DNA from: Anarhynchus alexandrinus
Taxonomy: Eukaryota > Chordata > Aves > Charadriiformes > Charadriidae
Reading direction: 5' to 3'
DNA length: 64,000 bases
NCBI GenBank assembly: GCA_008711295.1
Contig: VUYV01000122.1
Location: 1,385,264-1,449,263 of the forward strand
The notes under the pieces are model-generated. The model searched no databases, had not been told where the DNA came from, and saw only the letters and a list, made by a program, of their open reading frames with translations. Shown in pieces: positions 36,601-49,158 of the stretch (the stretch's first letter is position 1; the number at the start of each line of letters is the position of its first letter). Position numbers and translations under genes: made by a program.

Positions 36601-39600
36601 CTGAATTAAAGAAAATGAGGAAAGAAAAGCAGCTGTTCCAACACTGGTGAGTGTTTACATTATGAAAAGAAAAGCCTTGACAGACAGGCCAGAGTAAGAT
36701 TTTAGCTGATTGCATTTAATACGTATCCTTGATGTTGGTTGTGAGTTGATCACGTGATTCTATGATTTATTATGTAAATACTCTTGCAATGAAGAGAAAA
36801 TGGAAAACATGGAAAAGCGCTGATGTAGGACTTCTTCAAAAACAGACCTGTGCTTGTTTAAACAGTATTTCAGCTTCTGCATTGTATAGAACACAGCAGT
36901 TATTTATCACAGGGACATCTATAAGTACCTAAGATTGATAGGGATAATATTCAAGTTGCAATATATATCAAATTATTGAGGAGCTACTTTATTCAAGGAT
37001 AAGCAAGATGAGAAAGGCGGTGTTAACTACATTCACATATGATGCTGTAATAGGTTACTGCAGAAATTTTCATATGCTATCCCTCAGCTCTATTACAATG
37101 CTCATTAGAGCTATTCTACTGTGTATTTCACTTTTTAATAGGTCTTTTGCTTGTGAGAAGAACATAATTATATGATTCCAAAGCAGGATCTTCCTTGCCA
37201 TCTCACCCTCCACTCTGCTGTAATGTTGTCCCCTTCCTAGCCCTAGTTGGCAGATGGTTTAGGAGTGAGCTAGCCTGGCACAGGTGGCAGCTTGGTCTTT
37301 TCAAGCAGTATTCATCAAAAAAGGAAGAAGAAACATTGATCCCTTCATATCAGATTCCTTAGATGACTTCTTTTTTAGCAAAGATGGTAAATTCATGCCC
37401 ACTTGCGTGGACCTTTGCCAAAATAGGCTTACGTTCTTGTTATCAAGTTGGCAAATTCCCCCTTCCTTAAACATGCTTGACATTCTTCAAATGGTTATAC
37501 CACAGACTGGTGGTAAAAAAGAATCTGCAGTTCTGCTGAGATAACAAATATGCACATCCAAAAACATATAGGGAATTTGAATTTAAAACAGAGAAAGTGA
37601 AAGTAGACTTTCCGATACTGGAAGGAAATACAATTGCCTTGTTAATTTATTTAGTATCAATTGTGTCCTGATACTGTCCTAATCATTCTGATCCTGTCTT
37701 CTGTCCTATAACTCCATTAACAATTTCTGTAGAGACAGTATTTGAGCAATTGGTGTCTATAGCTTTATGAAAACATTCTGCCAAACCAAGGATGCTTATA
37801 AGTATTTCCTTGATTTCTCTCCAAAACATTGGCCCATCCTAAGTTCAGAAGGCAGTGCAGAAATCTATTTGGACAGAGAACATATCTTCAAAATACAAGA
37901 TGCCTGTAGAGAATTTTAAACAGAATCTTTGCTTAAAAATCTTTGCTTTGATCCAATATTGACAGGATTTCTTGCATTTTGTTGTAGAAATTTTAGTGCA
38001 GAACTCTATGGTATTCAGAAAACTATAGTCCAGAGTATAAGGCAGATTAGATTTCCCTCACCCATCCTTAAAATAAAGATGAGATTAATCTCTATGTGGT
38101 GCTCAGGTTTTTCTTCTACTCTTTTCAAAAGCAGAGCTATGTCAGATAAGCTAGAGGCCTGTCTCATATTGTGTGTGACAAATCACTTGTTGGTTTCTCA
38201 AAAATCAAGATGTTTTGGAACTCGCAAATCCTGAGTAATCAGTGGAGTCAAAGCAAGACTGCCTGGAAGAGGAAGCACATTGTTGTTGACATATTTGCTC
38301 AATGATTGCTTTAGTAAAAATCTGCTCCAGGTTTTCTGAGAGGTAATTTAGGAAGGACCCTAGAAAGAACAGAGTTTAAAACACTAAGAAAATTTAAAGG
38401 AAGAAAAGAGAAGATCAAGAATATGACCATACTTTAAAATTGTGGTAGGATCTTTGTGTACCTGAACAAAGGCTATAGAAGTTATCTGAGAAGACAGTCT
38501 TATCCTCTGGTGATTAGCCTTCCCAGAGCTCCAGATCATAGCTCCACTGCTATGAGAACATAGGCTAGAATAACAAACCATAGTTTAGACATAATGTAGG
38601 ATGAAGAAAAGCTATGGAAAATGCTGAATAATTCAGAAGGAAAAGTAACACACCAGCTGTGCTGAAGCAAATTCCCACTTTCTGAGGAGGGAGGGTAAAA
38701 AAATTGTCTTTAACTGCCTTCCCAGCTCAGCAATAATATCAGGAAAGAACAGTGGGATATCTCTAGAAACTGAGAGTCAAAGTTTTCCTTTCATCAAAGT
38801 GTGAAGCTGGGATTCATAAACAAACAGAAAACATCTCAGAAAGGGACAGATTCTTGTTTTGGTTGGTGGGCTAAGATACGCAATGAGAAAGGGGAATTAA
38901 AACACATGAGGTACTGACAGGGGAAGGAAAAGCATTGATCGGCAAGACACTAAAGTAACCAATTTATTTCATTTTAGATGACCAAAACCCCTCACAATCT
39001 CTTAAGGTGCCTGAATATTTTTAAACAATATTGTGTCTTCTCTTATTGGACACACAAGAATAAGGCTTCCTTTGAAGCCATCTCTGAAGTGCTGTGGTTT
39101 CATTCCTTTTATGGTTCAAAACTTGTATCATTATAGGAGCATCATATTAATAATCAAATGGGTTTTTTTACTCCTCTCCTCCCTCATGATAAGGGACCCA
39201 TATACACATGCCTATGTTAAGTTGCTAAAGAATAGTATTCGGTATTTATCATACCCTTATTTCACTGACTCAGACAGGTGTGTATATTTTTCATCTGTCA
39301 TTTTACCATAAGTCAGTGCTATAGTGACAACAAGATGTTAAAAAATCATTTGGTTTTCACATTTGACAATTTAAAGCTGTAGATGAATAGAGTAAATCAT
39401 GTATATCTCCTTTAAAACACTCATTGTAACCTGTTCTTAAAATCAAACCCAAACTCTTACTTTACCAGAGAGGTGAGTGGGCACCTAATATTTTGCCTGC
39501 ATCAGCAAATTTAGATATGTATTTTGCAACTTTTATCCTCTAAACATATGCTTTCTCACTTTGCAGCATAAATTTATCTGTCTGCCTAATACAGGGAAAA

Positions 39601-42503
39601 AAGGAGAAAAAAATGCATGTCATAATTTAAGTTCAGTAATCAGTTGACCTTGTATCCTGAACTTGTGTTACTGCATCTTTTTCTTCCTTTTTATAACAGA
39701 ATCAAGACTTTGCAACAAACTCAGTTTTTCATTGTCCACTTTGGCCCAGTTACGGCAAATCTCGCTATAAGCACTTTATTATTATTATTTACTTCTTTAC
39801 AAATAGCCTCTTCTGTTGCTTGGGCATATTACATTCTTTTCCCATTATTTTCAGAAGTCTCTGTGGCCTATAAACTTGGAGGAACCTATTCCATGGCTTT
39901 GAAAAAGCATCTGTTATGTATAATTTGTTTACCGAATACGCCAGGTGGGGTAGCTACCAGATTCTAGAAGATAATCCAGCAGAGGAACATTTCTGTATTT
40001 GGGGATTTTTGTCCATTAGTATTGCTGTTCTTTCCAAGATGTGATAGAAAATTGCCAAAAATTGAGGTGTGCATAGTGTATCAAGTGCATGGTAACCACA
40101 ACACTAATTTGTTCACAATAGAAATCACAAATCATTAAATAAGCTAAGCAGTTCTTAAATTAGCAATTAAATAGGTAATGAGTGAGTGTAAATGAGTCAG
40201 GTATTCAGCCTTTGTTTCTGGGCTCTCTTCATCTTTCAGCGGTTTACATTTGCACAGTGCATTAATCTGAGGCTTCTGGAAAGAGGGGAGTGGGACTATA
40301 GGAAGTTGGAAGAGGAGCAAAAGAGGGAGATCTTTGTCTTGTGAGTCATCTGCCCTAACAATGAAAAGCATCGGAGTCAAGAATGGTACAATACTACAAT
40401 TTGGTGCCTATGTGAACTCAGTAACAACTGCTGGACAGGGTAATTGATAACACTGGTCCATGTGAAATCTGTTAATAATTTAATGGCTAGATTTTCTGCA
40501 AAATTTTTATCGTGCCTACTCCGTTCCATTGGGAGATCATTAAAATAGGCATTTTGCATTGATGAAGGCTAAAATAGAGTTCTAAAGAACTTATCCTCTG
40601 GCAGAGTTGAAATGGACAGGATCTAACCCCATCAAATTAACGAGGACTGAAAGTCAAGGCTATTTATGACCAGGAGGTGTCAGACTAGTAGATAAAAATC
40701 CCCACTTCCTATGTGCAACTGAATTATTTCTATTTAGTGTCACATGAAGATACCAGATTTTAGTGTGGATCCCAGAGAAAAAAGGACCCTGAGCTGTTCT
40801 TGTGTCCTCTGACAACACATTGTGAGGAGCTGAGCTGATGAAGTTGACTGTGCAGTTGCACGTAGTGTAACTCTTCTGTAGCTTAGAGGGGGTTTTACAT
40901 TTTAAGTTTGTTGAGCTTCACTAACACCAAAGTTAACTTTAAAATATGCTATAACTTGGCAGAAAGCCAGTGAGCTGGAATTTAAAAGGGCTTTTAGTAA
41001 CACATGACAAGGCGGTAATGAAAGATGGGTTGTTAAATCAGAGTCATCAGGGCTCCTAATTTCGTTAGAAGTTAAGTTTCCCCTGCATCCCCCCTCTAAT
41101 TTTATGAGGTCTTCTCTTAGTCACATTCAGTTCCTCAGAGATGTTAGAAGTCACTGTAGTGTGGTTTTTCTGTGATTATATAAAAATACTCATACCAGAG
41201 TCCTTATCCTGTTCGTTCTCCGGGACACTAGAATGTAAACAGTTCCCTTTCCGACAGGCGAGCCAATCTTCTCCATTTCTTGAAACTGTAATCTTTCCTT
41301 CCTGCCTTCCTTATTTATCCTCACACTCCTTCTGTTCCATAGTGCTTCTGTCTTTCCTGCGTTTCATCTTTCTTTTAAAATGCCTTGTTATAAAGCATAT
41401 GTAGTCAGCAGTTTACGGTTTAATGTGAAGAAGTATCTTATTGAACCCTTTCATCCCAGCCTTCAGCCCCCGCTCCTTGATCTGTCCTCACCCAACCTTC
41501 TCTTACTTGCGAGAAATGACAGTTGTGTTGAATCTTTGAGAACAAATAGTTCCTCTTCATTTGGCTTGCATTGCAATTAATAAGATTGTTACACAGTTAC
41601 TTCAGATTATAACCGATGAATTGCAAACAAAAATTCCCAAGTAGTTTGTATAATATAAAATCACAAATCAGCCAGATTTTCTAAGAGTAAAAATGCAATT
41701 CCACAAAATGCTGGTGTTGATGAATGTGAAGCTTTGGGAATGCAATGCATGTAGACAAACTTTACACATTTTATCCTGTTTGCGAAGCCTACCACTGCTG
41801 TTTATGCAGGAAAATGCACCCTCAAGTAAAGATATTCAGTGCATATTTTATTCCCATTTTTTTAAAGTATTCCTGGTTTTATGGTTGGTTTTTTTCTTCA
41901 TATGGGCCTTCATGCTGCTCCTCAGTTACAGCATGAATGCTAAAAACATGTATTTTTCACTCACAAGACTGTAAGGGAAAAAAGTGTAAATCTTTATGAT
42001 TATTTGGAGATATACCATATAGAAAAACTTTTACATGGTGTATGAAAAGGTATCTAAGGTGAAGGGATAAATATTGATTCTATTATACTGGTCTAGAAAT
42101 ATAACAAAAATCGAAGAGGGCTTTTTTTTTTATTTTTTAAAAAGAGCTTGCCATTGAACTCTTGAAATTCGTGGTATTTGAAGATGAAATATATCTACTC
42201 ATCCACTTTTAGAAGCAGGCTTAATTGAAAAATCTCCAAAGCACATTATGGTCATCATTAGGTATTTCCTTGACTTTTGCACTGTTAAGATGTTAAAAAG
42301 AAATTAATTCGTGTATTGTAGTCTTCCAAGACACATATTTTCAATAAATATCAATACAACAATCTGTCTGTTAAGTGGTTTTAGTTTCATTCTTTCCTTT
42401 CAATGGTTTGTGAAAAGCCTAGGCACTGTGAAAGTAGATACTGAATTTCTGGAAATAAGGAATAGGGCTTTGGAGTCTGTATCAGTCCTTCGCCAGGTGG
42501 TAG
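33601..42503. other. unique AT-rich noncoding DNA
   Basis: About 8.9 kb without a recognisable gene or named element. It holds a canonical G-quadruplex motif at 34421-34442, a polypurine run at 36529-36554, and AT-rich runs near 35757-35790. Open frames are at most about 107 codons with no motif. Confidence 0.5.
34421..34442 (+). other. canonical G-quadruplex motif
   Basis: There are four G-tracts (4, 3, 4 and 3 G) separated by loops of 4, 1 and 3 bases, which satisfies the standard G3+ N1-7 pattern. It sits in otherwise AT-rich DNA. Whether it folds in cells is unknown. Confidence 0.75.
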
Positions 42504-42563
42504 AGCAGCTTGTTGCAGCAGTTAAAAGTCAGAGCCATATGGCTCTGATCCGCTGCAACTGCT
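42504..42563. repeat. perfect 20-bp palindrome within a longer hairpin
   Basis: TCAGAGCCATATGGCTCTGA at 42529-42548 is its own reverse complement. Outside it, GTTGCAGC (42512-42519) pairs with GCTGCAAC (42552-42559). Further out, AGCA (42504-42507) pairs with TGCT (42560-42563). The predicted fold has stems of 4, 8 and 8 bp, an internal loop of 9 and 3 bases, and a four-base ATAT loop. It could form a cruciform or an RNA hairpin. It lies inside a 99-codon open frame of no known family. Confidence 0.8.
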
Positions 42564-42565
42564 AC

Positions 42566-45500
42566 AATGGAATGAAAAGTTTGGAAAACAGAAAAAAGAT
42601 TTATGAATGAGTGAAGTAGTCAGTTACTTTGACAAATGTGACAAGGGCTGCTCTGAAAAACGAAATAGTCTCAATCTGTAGAGTTTGATAAGCATCTGCT
42701 TTGAAAAGAATAAACAAACAGTATCTTCCAGCTCCAGAAAGACATTTAGGCAGATGAACCCTTATGCCTGTGTGACTTCTCATAGAAATTGATGGATCCA
42801 TAAGCACAGAGGTTCACATGGCCTGATACTCCAGTCTACCGTAGGGAATAAGCCATCAGGGAATATGTGAGGGCTATGGTCAGATTATGTCCTTGGCAGA
42901 AGTAAAGATGGATAGGAGAACCAAACCAGCTAATCAACTTGTACTTGCTGGCTGGATTCAAGGGAATTAAAAAAAGTTATGCTGGTTACACCAAATAAAG
43001 GTCTAGGCTAAATTCAACATTTGTGCTTGAATTTCATAGATGCATACAGTTTAATATTAGCACTTTCCCTCCCCTCTACTAACCCCTCCCAAAGCTTTTA
43101 TAGTTAATAATTTAACAGAAGAGAATCTCTGTGCCATCCTGCACCATTATAATAGTTTTCTGAAAGTCTTAGCAAATTGCTTAAAAGTGTTTTTCTTCTT
43201 GTTTTATATTATGAAGGCTATAGTCTGCTTGACAAAGATGGAAAGTAAAGCTAAAACACTATATAAAGAAAACAAGAAAAATTGTTGAAAATACTGCCTG
43301 ACAAGTTGGTAAATTTGCCACTGTTTTGAGATGAACATAACTAGACCCCCTATATCCCCAAGGAAGACTGAAAAGCTTTTAAAATCAGTAAGCTACATGT
43401 TCTTAGAATAAAGAAGTAGGACGGCTATCCTTGAGATCTTAAACTGGCCAGATCAGAGAAAAATGGGCTCGTACGCATGTCCTCCTACCCACTGTGTCTG
43501 CTTGTAGGTCCCGGCCCTGGTTTTAGTCCTTCAGTGATGCTGCTTTCTGCACTGTAGCAAAATCGGCCCAGCCTTCCTCAGTCTTCCTGAAGGTCAGCCC
43601 CTTCTAGGGTCCGGCTGCTGGTGGTGGGGTCTTGCTACAGCCTCCCCATCAGGTGCCGGTTTTCTCTTCTAACAGTCTTGAGTCCTGTACACTGTAATCT
43701 TCCAAAATTTCTCTTGGAGAATGCACAATTGCTCTCCAAGGATCCTCTAAAGACTTTCACCCAGTCAGTTACTTCTTCAAAAGACATAACAGATGAATAA
43801 GAACAAACTGGGAAGATGAATATACTCCATATCCACAGTAGCTGCCCTTATTCAGGGCAGAATTTATTACTTCATTCTTTTTCCAGAGTTCAAATCTGCT
43901 AAACCTCTGATGTATTTCTTCTCAGAAAAGTTTATTTCTGATTTTTACGTAAGAATTTCACCCTAGAAAGACCTGTGTGCTTAATTTTAGACATTGAACG
44001 CTGTGCTATTGGCTCCAAACCCTAGTTTCAAAAAACCTCAGTCTCACCAAAACTTGCATGCTCAAATAAAGTTGAGTATAAATGTTCAGGTTAAATGCTG
44101 GTAAGATTTAAAAAAACCTCTCAGTTTACTCCATTATTTTGTAAATCATGTTGAAGTTTCTATGGTTTTAAAATTATGAGTTACTTAATTTAATATAACA
44201 TTATATATATTCAGCAGAAAACAAGAATAGAAAGTGTTATATCTGCTTTGTGCTGGGGTTACATTTTATGTCAACAGCTTTAAATTGGTACCTTCATATG
44301 TTCAGAGTTGAGATGCAGTATTTTAAATAAATGTTAGAAGCTCTTAGAGAGCATTTTTTCAGCCTGTGTGACTTATGCCCCTCCTCACCCAACTAGTGAT
44401 ATAAGTACAATGAAGCATGAATTTCAGAAAGACTATGTCTTTAAAAAAACCCAATGTACAACCAAACTTTTCTCTTGCTAATTATATCAATCATATTTTT
44501 ACATCAACTACTTAATAAAGATACTGTATTATTTATGTTAAATACTAGTACTGATCTTCAGAACAAACTGAGGTGATAAGTATCCATGTGGTTCTAAGTC
44601 TCTTGCACCTGTCTGTCATCCTCACATTACCAATCTGCAGAGATAAGAGAGAGAGGCAGGGAAAGAAGGTTTGAGAACATTTACTTTTTAGGACAGTTGA
44701 GCACTTTTGTTCGAAGTGTTCAATATGATTACACGCAACATTTAGCCATCATCGCACTTGTAGTTTTCTTAACGGTCCCTTGTAGAAGCCCAGTGAGGAT
44801 GTATCAGAGTTTGTCTGTGCCCAGCCTGGTTTTTTTTTTTTGTGCAATTTTACTACATACCTCACTTTCAGATTAGGAAAATACTAGCATATGTTTTCTC
44901 CTAGTAGATCATACTTTAAATTGCTGACTTGGAGGCTGAATCCATCTGAAGCTGGGTTTACTTTCACATTGCCCTAGGGAGCTTTGTGAACCAAAACTGT
45001 ATTTTGTTGTCACAGTGTCTATCTTACACTTACTTGTTTTCTTACCTCTTTTTGACAACAAAACCAAAAGATGCATAAAATTTTCTTTTTTTTTTTTGTT
45101 CCCTTGGCTTTCCTATCATCGCTTCTGTTACAAAGATAATACACCAAATAAATGTGGTGTTTTGTGTCTGATATTGATTAATTCTCTTCAGTGAGAGTAG
45201 AATGCTTTAGCATATTTGTAAAATATTTGCCTTTCCACACTAAATTTCAATCATGTTGGAAATACGCTTATATGTCCTAAAATTAATAAATGATTAATTA
45301 ATAAATAGACTAGGATATCTCTCAAATAATGAAAAGAAGTGTCACAAGAGAGAAAATGTACCTATTTAAGATATTGAAAGGAGCCATATTAGTTTGGATC
45401 TGTCACTGCAACTAGGGAGTTAGACAATTCATGCACAATACTTCATGTTTACAAGTGTTTTCACCACCAGCAGAGCAGTCATAGGCAACGTAACATGTTT

Positions 45501-45667
45501 GCTGGTATTCTGACTACTTTCTATGGAAATGATCAGACATGGAGCTATGAAAGATCAGTCTTTCTTTAAATGACTTGCCAACCTTGAAGATAAAAGTCAT
45601 CCTACATGTTCTTTATTTTTATGACTTTATCTATGGCTCATTTAACCCTGCAGTACCCTTTCCAATG
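42566..45667. other. unique noncoding DNA
   Basis: No gene found. A mildly GC-rich patch at about 43465-43700 is unclassified. A C-rich quadruplex-like motif lies at 43068-43091. Poly-T runs occur near 44830 and 45087. Confidence 0.5.
43068..43091 (-). other. long-loop G-quadruplex motif
   Basis: On the minus strand there are four G-tracts (3, 4, 4 and 3 G) with loops of 1, 8 and 1 bases. The central loop is one base over the usual limit of seven. Confidence 0.5.
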
Positions 45668-45668
45668 N
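45668..45668. other. single ambiguous base (N)
   Basis: This is the only N seen in the window. It lies at the edge of a CR1 fragment, where a repeat may have confused assembly, polishing or gap closure. Confidence 0.95.
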
Positions 45669-45940
45669 CTGCATGAGGTTGGCTTGGGCCCACCTCTCCA
45701 GCCTGTCCAGGTCCCTCTGGATGGCATCCCTCCCTTCCAGCGTGTCTACCTCGCCAAACAGCTTGGTATCATTGGCAAACTTGCTGAGGGTGCTCTCGAC
45801 CCCACTGTCCATATCTCCTACAAAGATGTTGAACAGTACAGGTCCCAGCACCAACCCCTGAGGAACGCCACTTGTCACTGGTCTCCACTTGGACATCGAG
45901 CCGTTGACCGCAACTCTTTGAGTGCGACCGTCCAGCCATT
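45669..45940 (-). mobile_element. internal CR1 LINE fragment spanning RT core motifs
   Basis: This minus-strand CR1 segment is read from 45940 downward. One frame runs [18 protein letters not shown], then [19 protein letters not shown] (reverse transcriptase motif B region), then [19 protein letters not shown] (motif C). It ends at [15 protein letters not shown] beside the N. There are no internal stops. The first aspartate of the catalytic FADD motif is replaced by asparagine (FAND), which should inactivate the enzyme. Unlike the other long copies, it has neither a CR1 tail nor any 3' coding part: it stops about where the copy at 9118 begins. This suggests secondary deletion or an assembly join at 45668. 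Confidence 0.93.
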
Positions 45941-48712
45941 ATAATTTCATTATAATCCCAGAATAATACCAAATTGCTAATTTTACATCCAAGAAATCCA
46001 GCAGCTTTTGAAGAATTTTCCCTCTTTATAGAAAAAAAAATAAATCAAGGCGAAGTAGTGTATAAAATGAAATAGTTAACATGTAGAAAATATCAGCATT
46101 CCCATATGTGCTATTTCTCCTCCAAAGTGTTCCACAAGTGGCAGATATTTAAAGTTTTAATCCAGTATTTTGAATATAGGTAATGAAAAAAAAATCCGAA
46201 GTTATACAAATTGTGATTTTTACAAGGTCATCATCTTGCTAATATTATCTCATTAATGTTGTGTTCATTTTACAATTGTAGCTCTTAAATTTGTGCTTTG
46301 GTTCAAAAATTGTATTGCACTAAGTACGCTAAGATCCCAATAATTTTAATTAGTGGAAATTTAGATCAAATCCCTTCTATGCAAGTATAAAAATGCTGAT
46401 TCATTTGGTTCCTAACTGCTGGTTTGGTATTTGCATAATACAATGGCAAGAAAAAAGTGTTTTTTTCTCTGTCACAGAAATACCTCAATCAAATTTTTCA
46501 GCAATGCCTCATGTTCTTGTGAGAAAGGATAGCAACCGGAATGTGTTTGGCAAAACAGTTTTACTAGGGTTCAGAAGTTGGGGAATATGTAAGCCTCCGA
46601 TCTTCCTAATGCTTATCTAGTGATTGACTATGGATCAAAAAATTTGCCCTGAGTACTCCAGGTACTATTGGATGTTGAAGTTAAACAAGGAGCCCAAACA
46701 GGTGAAATAATTGTTTCTTTAATATTTATTTAAATGTATTTAATATTTATTTTTTCAAATGTTACTTGCTATCAATTTTAGGCTGCTTGCAAACCCAGCA
46801 TTAACATATAATAATGTTAATTGTATACCTTTTTTTTTAATTAAGTTTACCAAAAACTTTCCCAGTTTCATCTGCGTTCTTATAGGAGCTGAGCATCTGA
46901 TTCTCCGTACAGAGATTAAATGAGAAAGAGTGCCTTGAAGCAGCTTTAATGTACTTTGCCTTAGTAATATTTTTCTTGATATTATGATTATTATGCAATG
47001 CTTAATCTTTACAGTGCAGTGCAACCATTCAGTAGTCAAAAGAAAGGGAAGTGGGATGTGTTATCCTGCAGAGATAGAGAAATAACATTCTCTTCAACTG
47101 ATATACAGATGAGGATTGGGATAAATGACCAATGCTTAATGTTTTATTATTCAACACAGGATAAAGTGATATAATGTGAAGGGCACCACAATGACATTAA
47201 TATGTTATTCAAACTATAATTTGGGAGTATGTTAATCCACTCGATGCTTCGTTAAAAATGTTTTATGGAATGTAAGAGAAGGAATATCTGCTTCTTTCTA
47301 GGATTTATACAAGCCTTTTCTCTTTCTCCTGAGGTCAGCTGCCTGACTAAATAAATGTACTTTTATAAAGCAAGGTGGCAGCAAGAATCTTCTGACAGAA
47401 AAAAAATGGTCTACTATGCTCATTTTTCATGAGTGCAGCAAAAAGATGAGATGCTAGCCATGACCACATTCTACCTCAGTCCCTTCTTTCTGCATATTGT
47501 GCCCATCTTTACCCAGTAATACTTATTGTCTGAGTTTGTATTAAAATTATAAATTTTTGTGAAACTCATCAGTGTTTTGTACTGAAGTAGTTTAGCTCAG
47601 GTGCTGAAGAAAACCTCATGGTTAATATAGCTTTCAATAACTCTTTCATCATGTGTAAGATTTAAATTACATGTGCCTGGGGATGTATTTGTAGAGGGTA
47701 GATTGGATCATCTTTTATGTCCATCTAATGTTGTTCAGTGCATATTCTCTTTTTAAGTAAAGTAATTTTTATCGCTGCTGATCTTGCTGGAAACAGAGAT
47801 CTCTGGTGGAGTCATTTACTTTAGCAAGAATGTAGATTTTCTTTTCACCATGGACACCAGCCTATAGGAATTACTTTCTTTGATATATTTGCCTTTTTTT
47901 AAAATAGCGTAGAAGCAAAAAGCATCTAGGAAACATCCTGAGAATAAGAGCTGTCTACCTGTGACTGCTAGAGGGGAACTAAGCAACCTTTAAAGTTTTT
48001 AAATTAAAAATCAATAGAAAAGCTGTTAGGTGCTGGCAACTTATTTACAGGAAAAAAATTATGTCTTTCAGAATTCCTTTAGTCTTAACTTGCTTTATAC
48101 AGGTGACTTTTTGCTTTAATCTATTTTAGGAAACTAGATCTCCTTTCAGAATTTTTGGTTCTTGTTCATTAATGTCTTCAATAAAGGTGCAAATTTTTAC
48201 ATACATCAAGGATTTTCTGAAAATCTGATTTTCTAATGATATGTAAAATGCTCCCATTTATTTTTCTGAATGTTTGAATTTTTCACATGAAGCTAATAGT
48301 CTATTAACCACTTTGTCTGTTCTGTAACTGACCTCTTTAAACTGTTTCACTGTGTTTCAGTCTTACCTAAAACTAATGCATCGGGGATACCATCTTGACA
48401 CCTAGAGGACTAACAGCTCTCAGATGATTCTGAAAATCTCCTTTTAAATTATAAGACCTTGTCTAGACTAGGATTACTGTTATAAACGTGTTAATTGGCT
48501 AATTCTGATGAGTCCTTTCATATCAATTTAGATAAGCTGCGTGTGTGTTTAGTAATATTTTCCTGCATTTTTCATCAAAGTTGTGGGTTTGACTCTCCTT
48601 TTATTTGTGTGTGACTCTATGAAAAGCAAGATATGCTATTTCTATTAATTCATATGAATCACTCATTTTGCACAAATAAGTAAGCTAGTTGCAAGGGGAC
48701 AGGTAATTTTAT

Positions 48713-48714
<2 letters not shown>
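45941..48714. other. unique AT-rich noncoding DNA
   Basis: Nothing recognised apart from a 14-bp direct repeat, TTTAATATTTATTT, at 46718-46731 and 46739-46752. Confidence 0.55.

Positions 48715-48745
<31 letters not shown>
48715..48745. repeat. (TG)n dinucleotide microsatellite
   Basis: An uninterrupted run of about 15 TG units. Alternating purine-pyrimidine sequence of this kind can adopt Z-DNA and is usually length-polymorphic. Confidence 0.97.
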
Positions 48746-48748
<3 letters not shown>

Positions 48749-49104
48749 ACATAATTGATTTCTGAAAACAAGACCAATAGAATAACTATTTTAAGGGAAA
48801 TTTGGCACTTCAATCCTGTTTTAATGGAAAAGAAACTGTGATTAGAAGAGGAAAAATTTCTAGAAGGTTTGGAAATATAAGTAGATATGACAATATTATG
48901 CAAGCAGAAATGATAATGTTACCAGAATCATTTTGATGCAGTACAATATGGAATTAACTAAGAATCCCACTATTAGTAACACTGAAAATGTATATTTCAA
49001 GGATACAAAAATAATTTTGATGTCATGATAGGAAAGTGCCATGTGTTCAAAATTCTGACTGGGGATTTGTATTCCTAAAGAATTATCAAACTCCTGTTCA
49101 ACTT

Positions 49105-49158
49105 GAGAAAGGAAGGAAAAAGAGAGAGAGAAAGAAAAAAGAAAGAGAGAAGAGAGAA
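49105..49158 (+). repeat. 54-nt uninterrupted polypurine tract
   Basis: Every base from 49105 to 49158 is A or G, with GA-rich and AAAG-rich subsections. Polypurine tracts of this length can form triplex (H-DNA) structures when mirror symmetry allows. Confidence 0.9.

Noticed and set aside
36750..36770. GTGATTCTATGATTT, resembling a CR1 tail
   Set aside because: No CR1 UTR or coding sequence precedes it. A similar isolated string near 50978-50995 was dismissed for the same reason.
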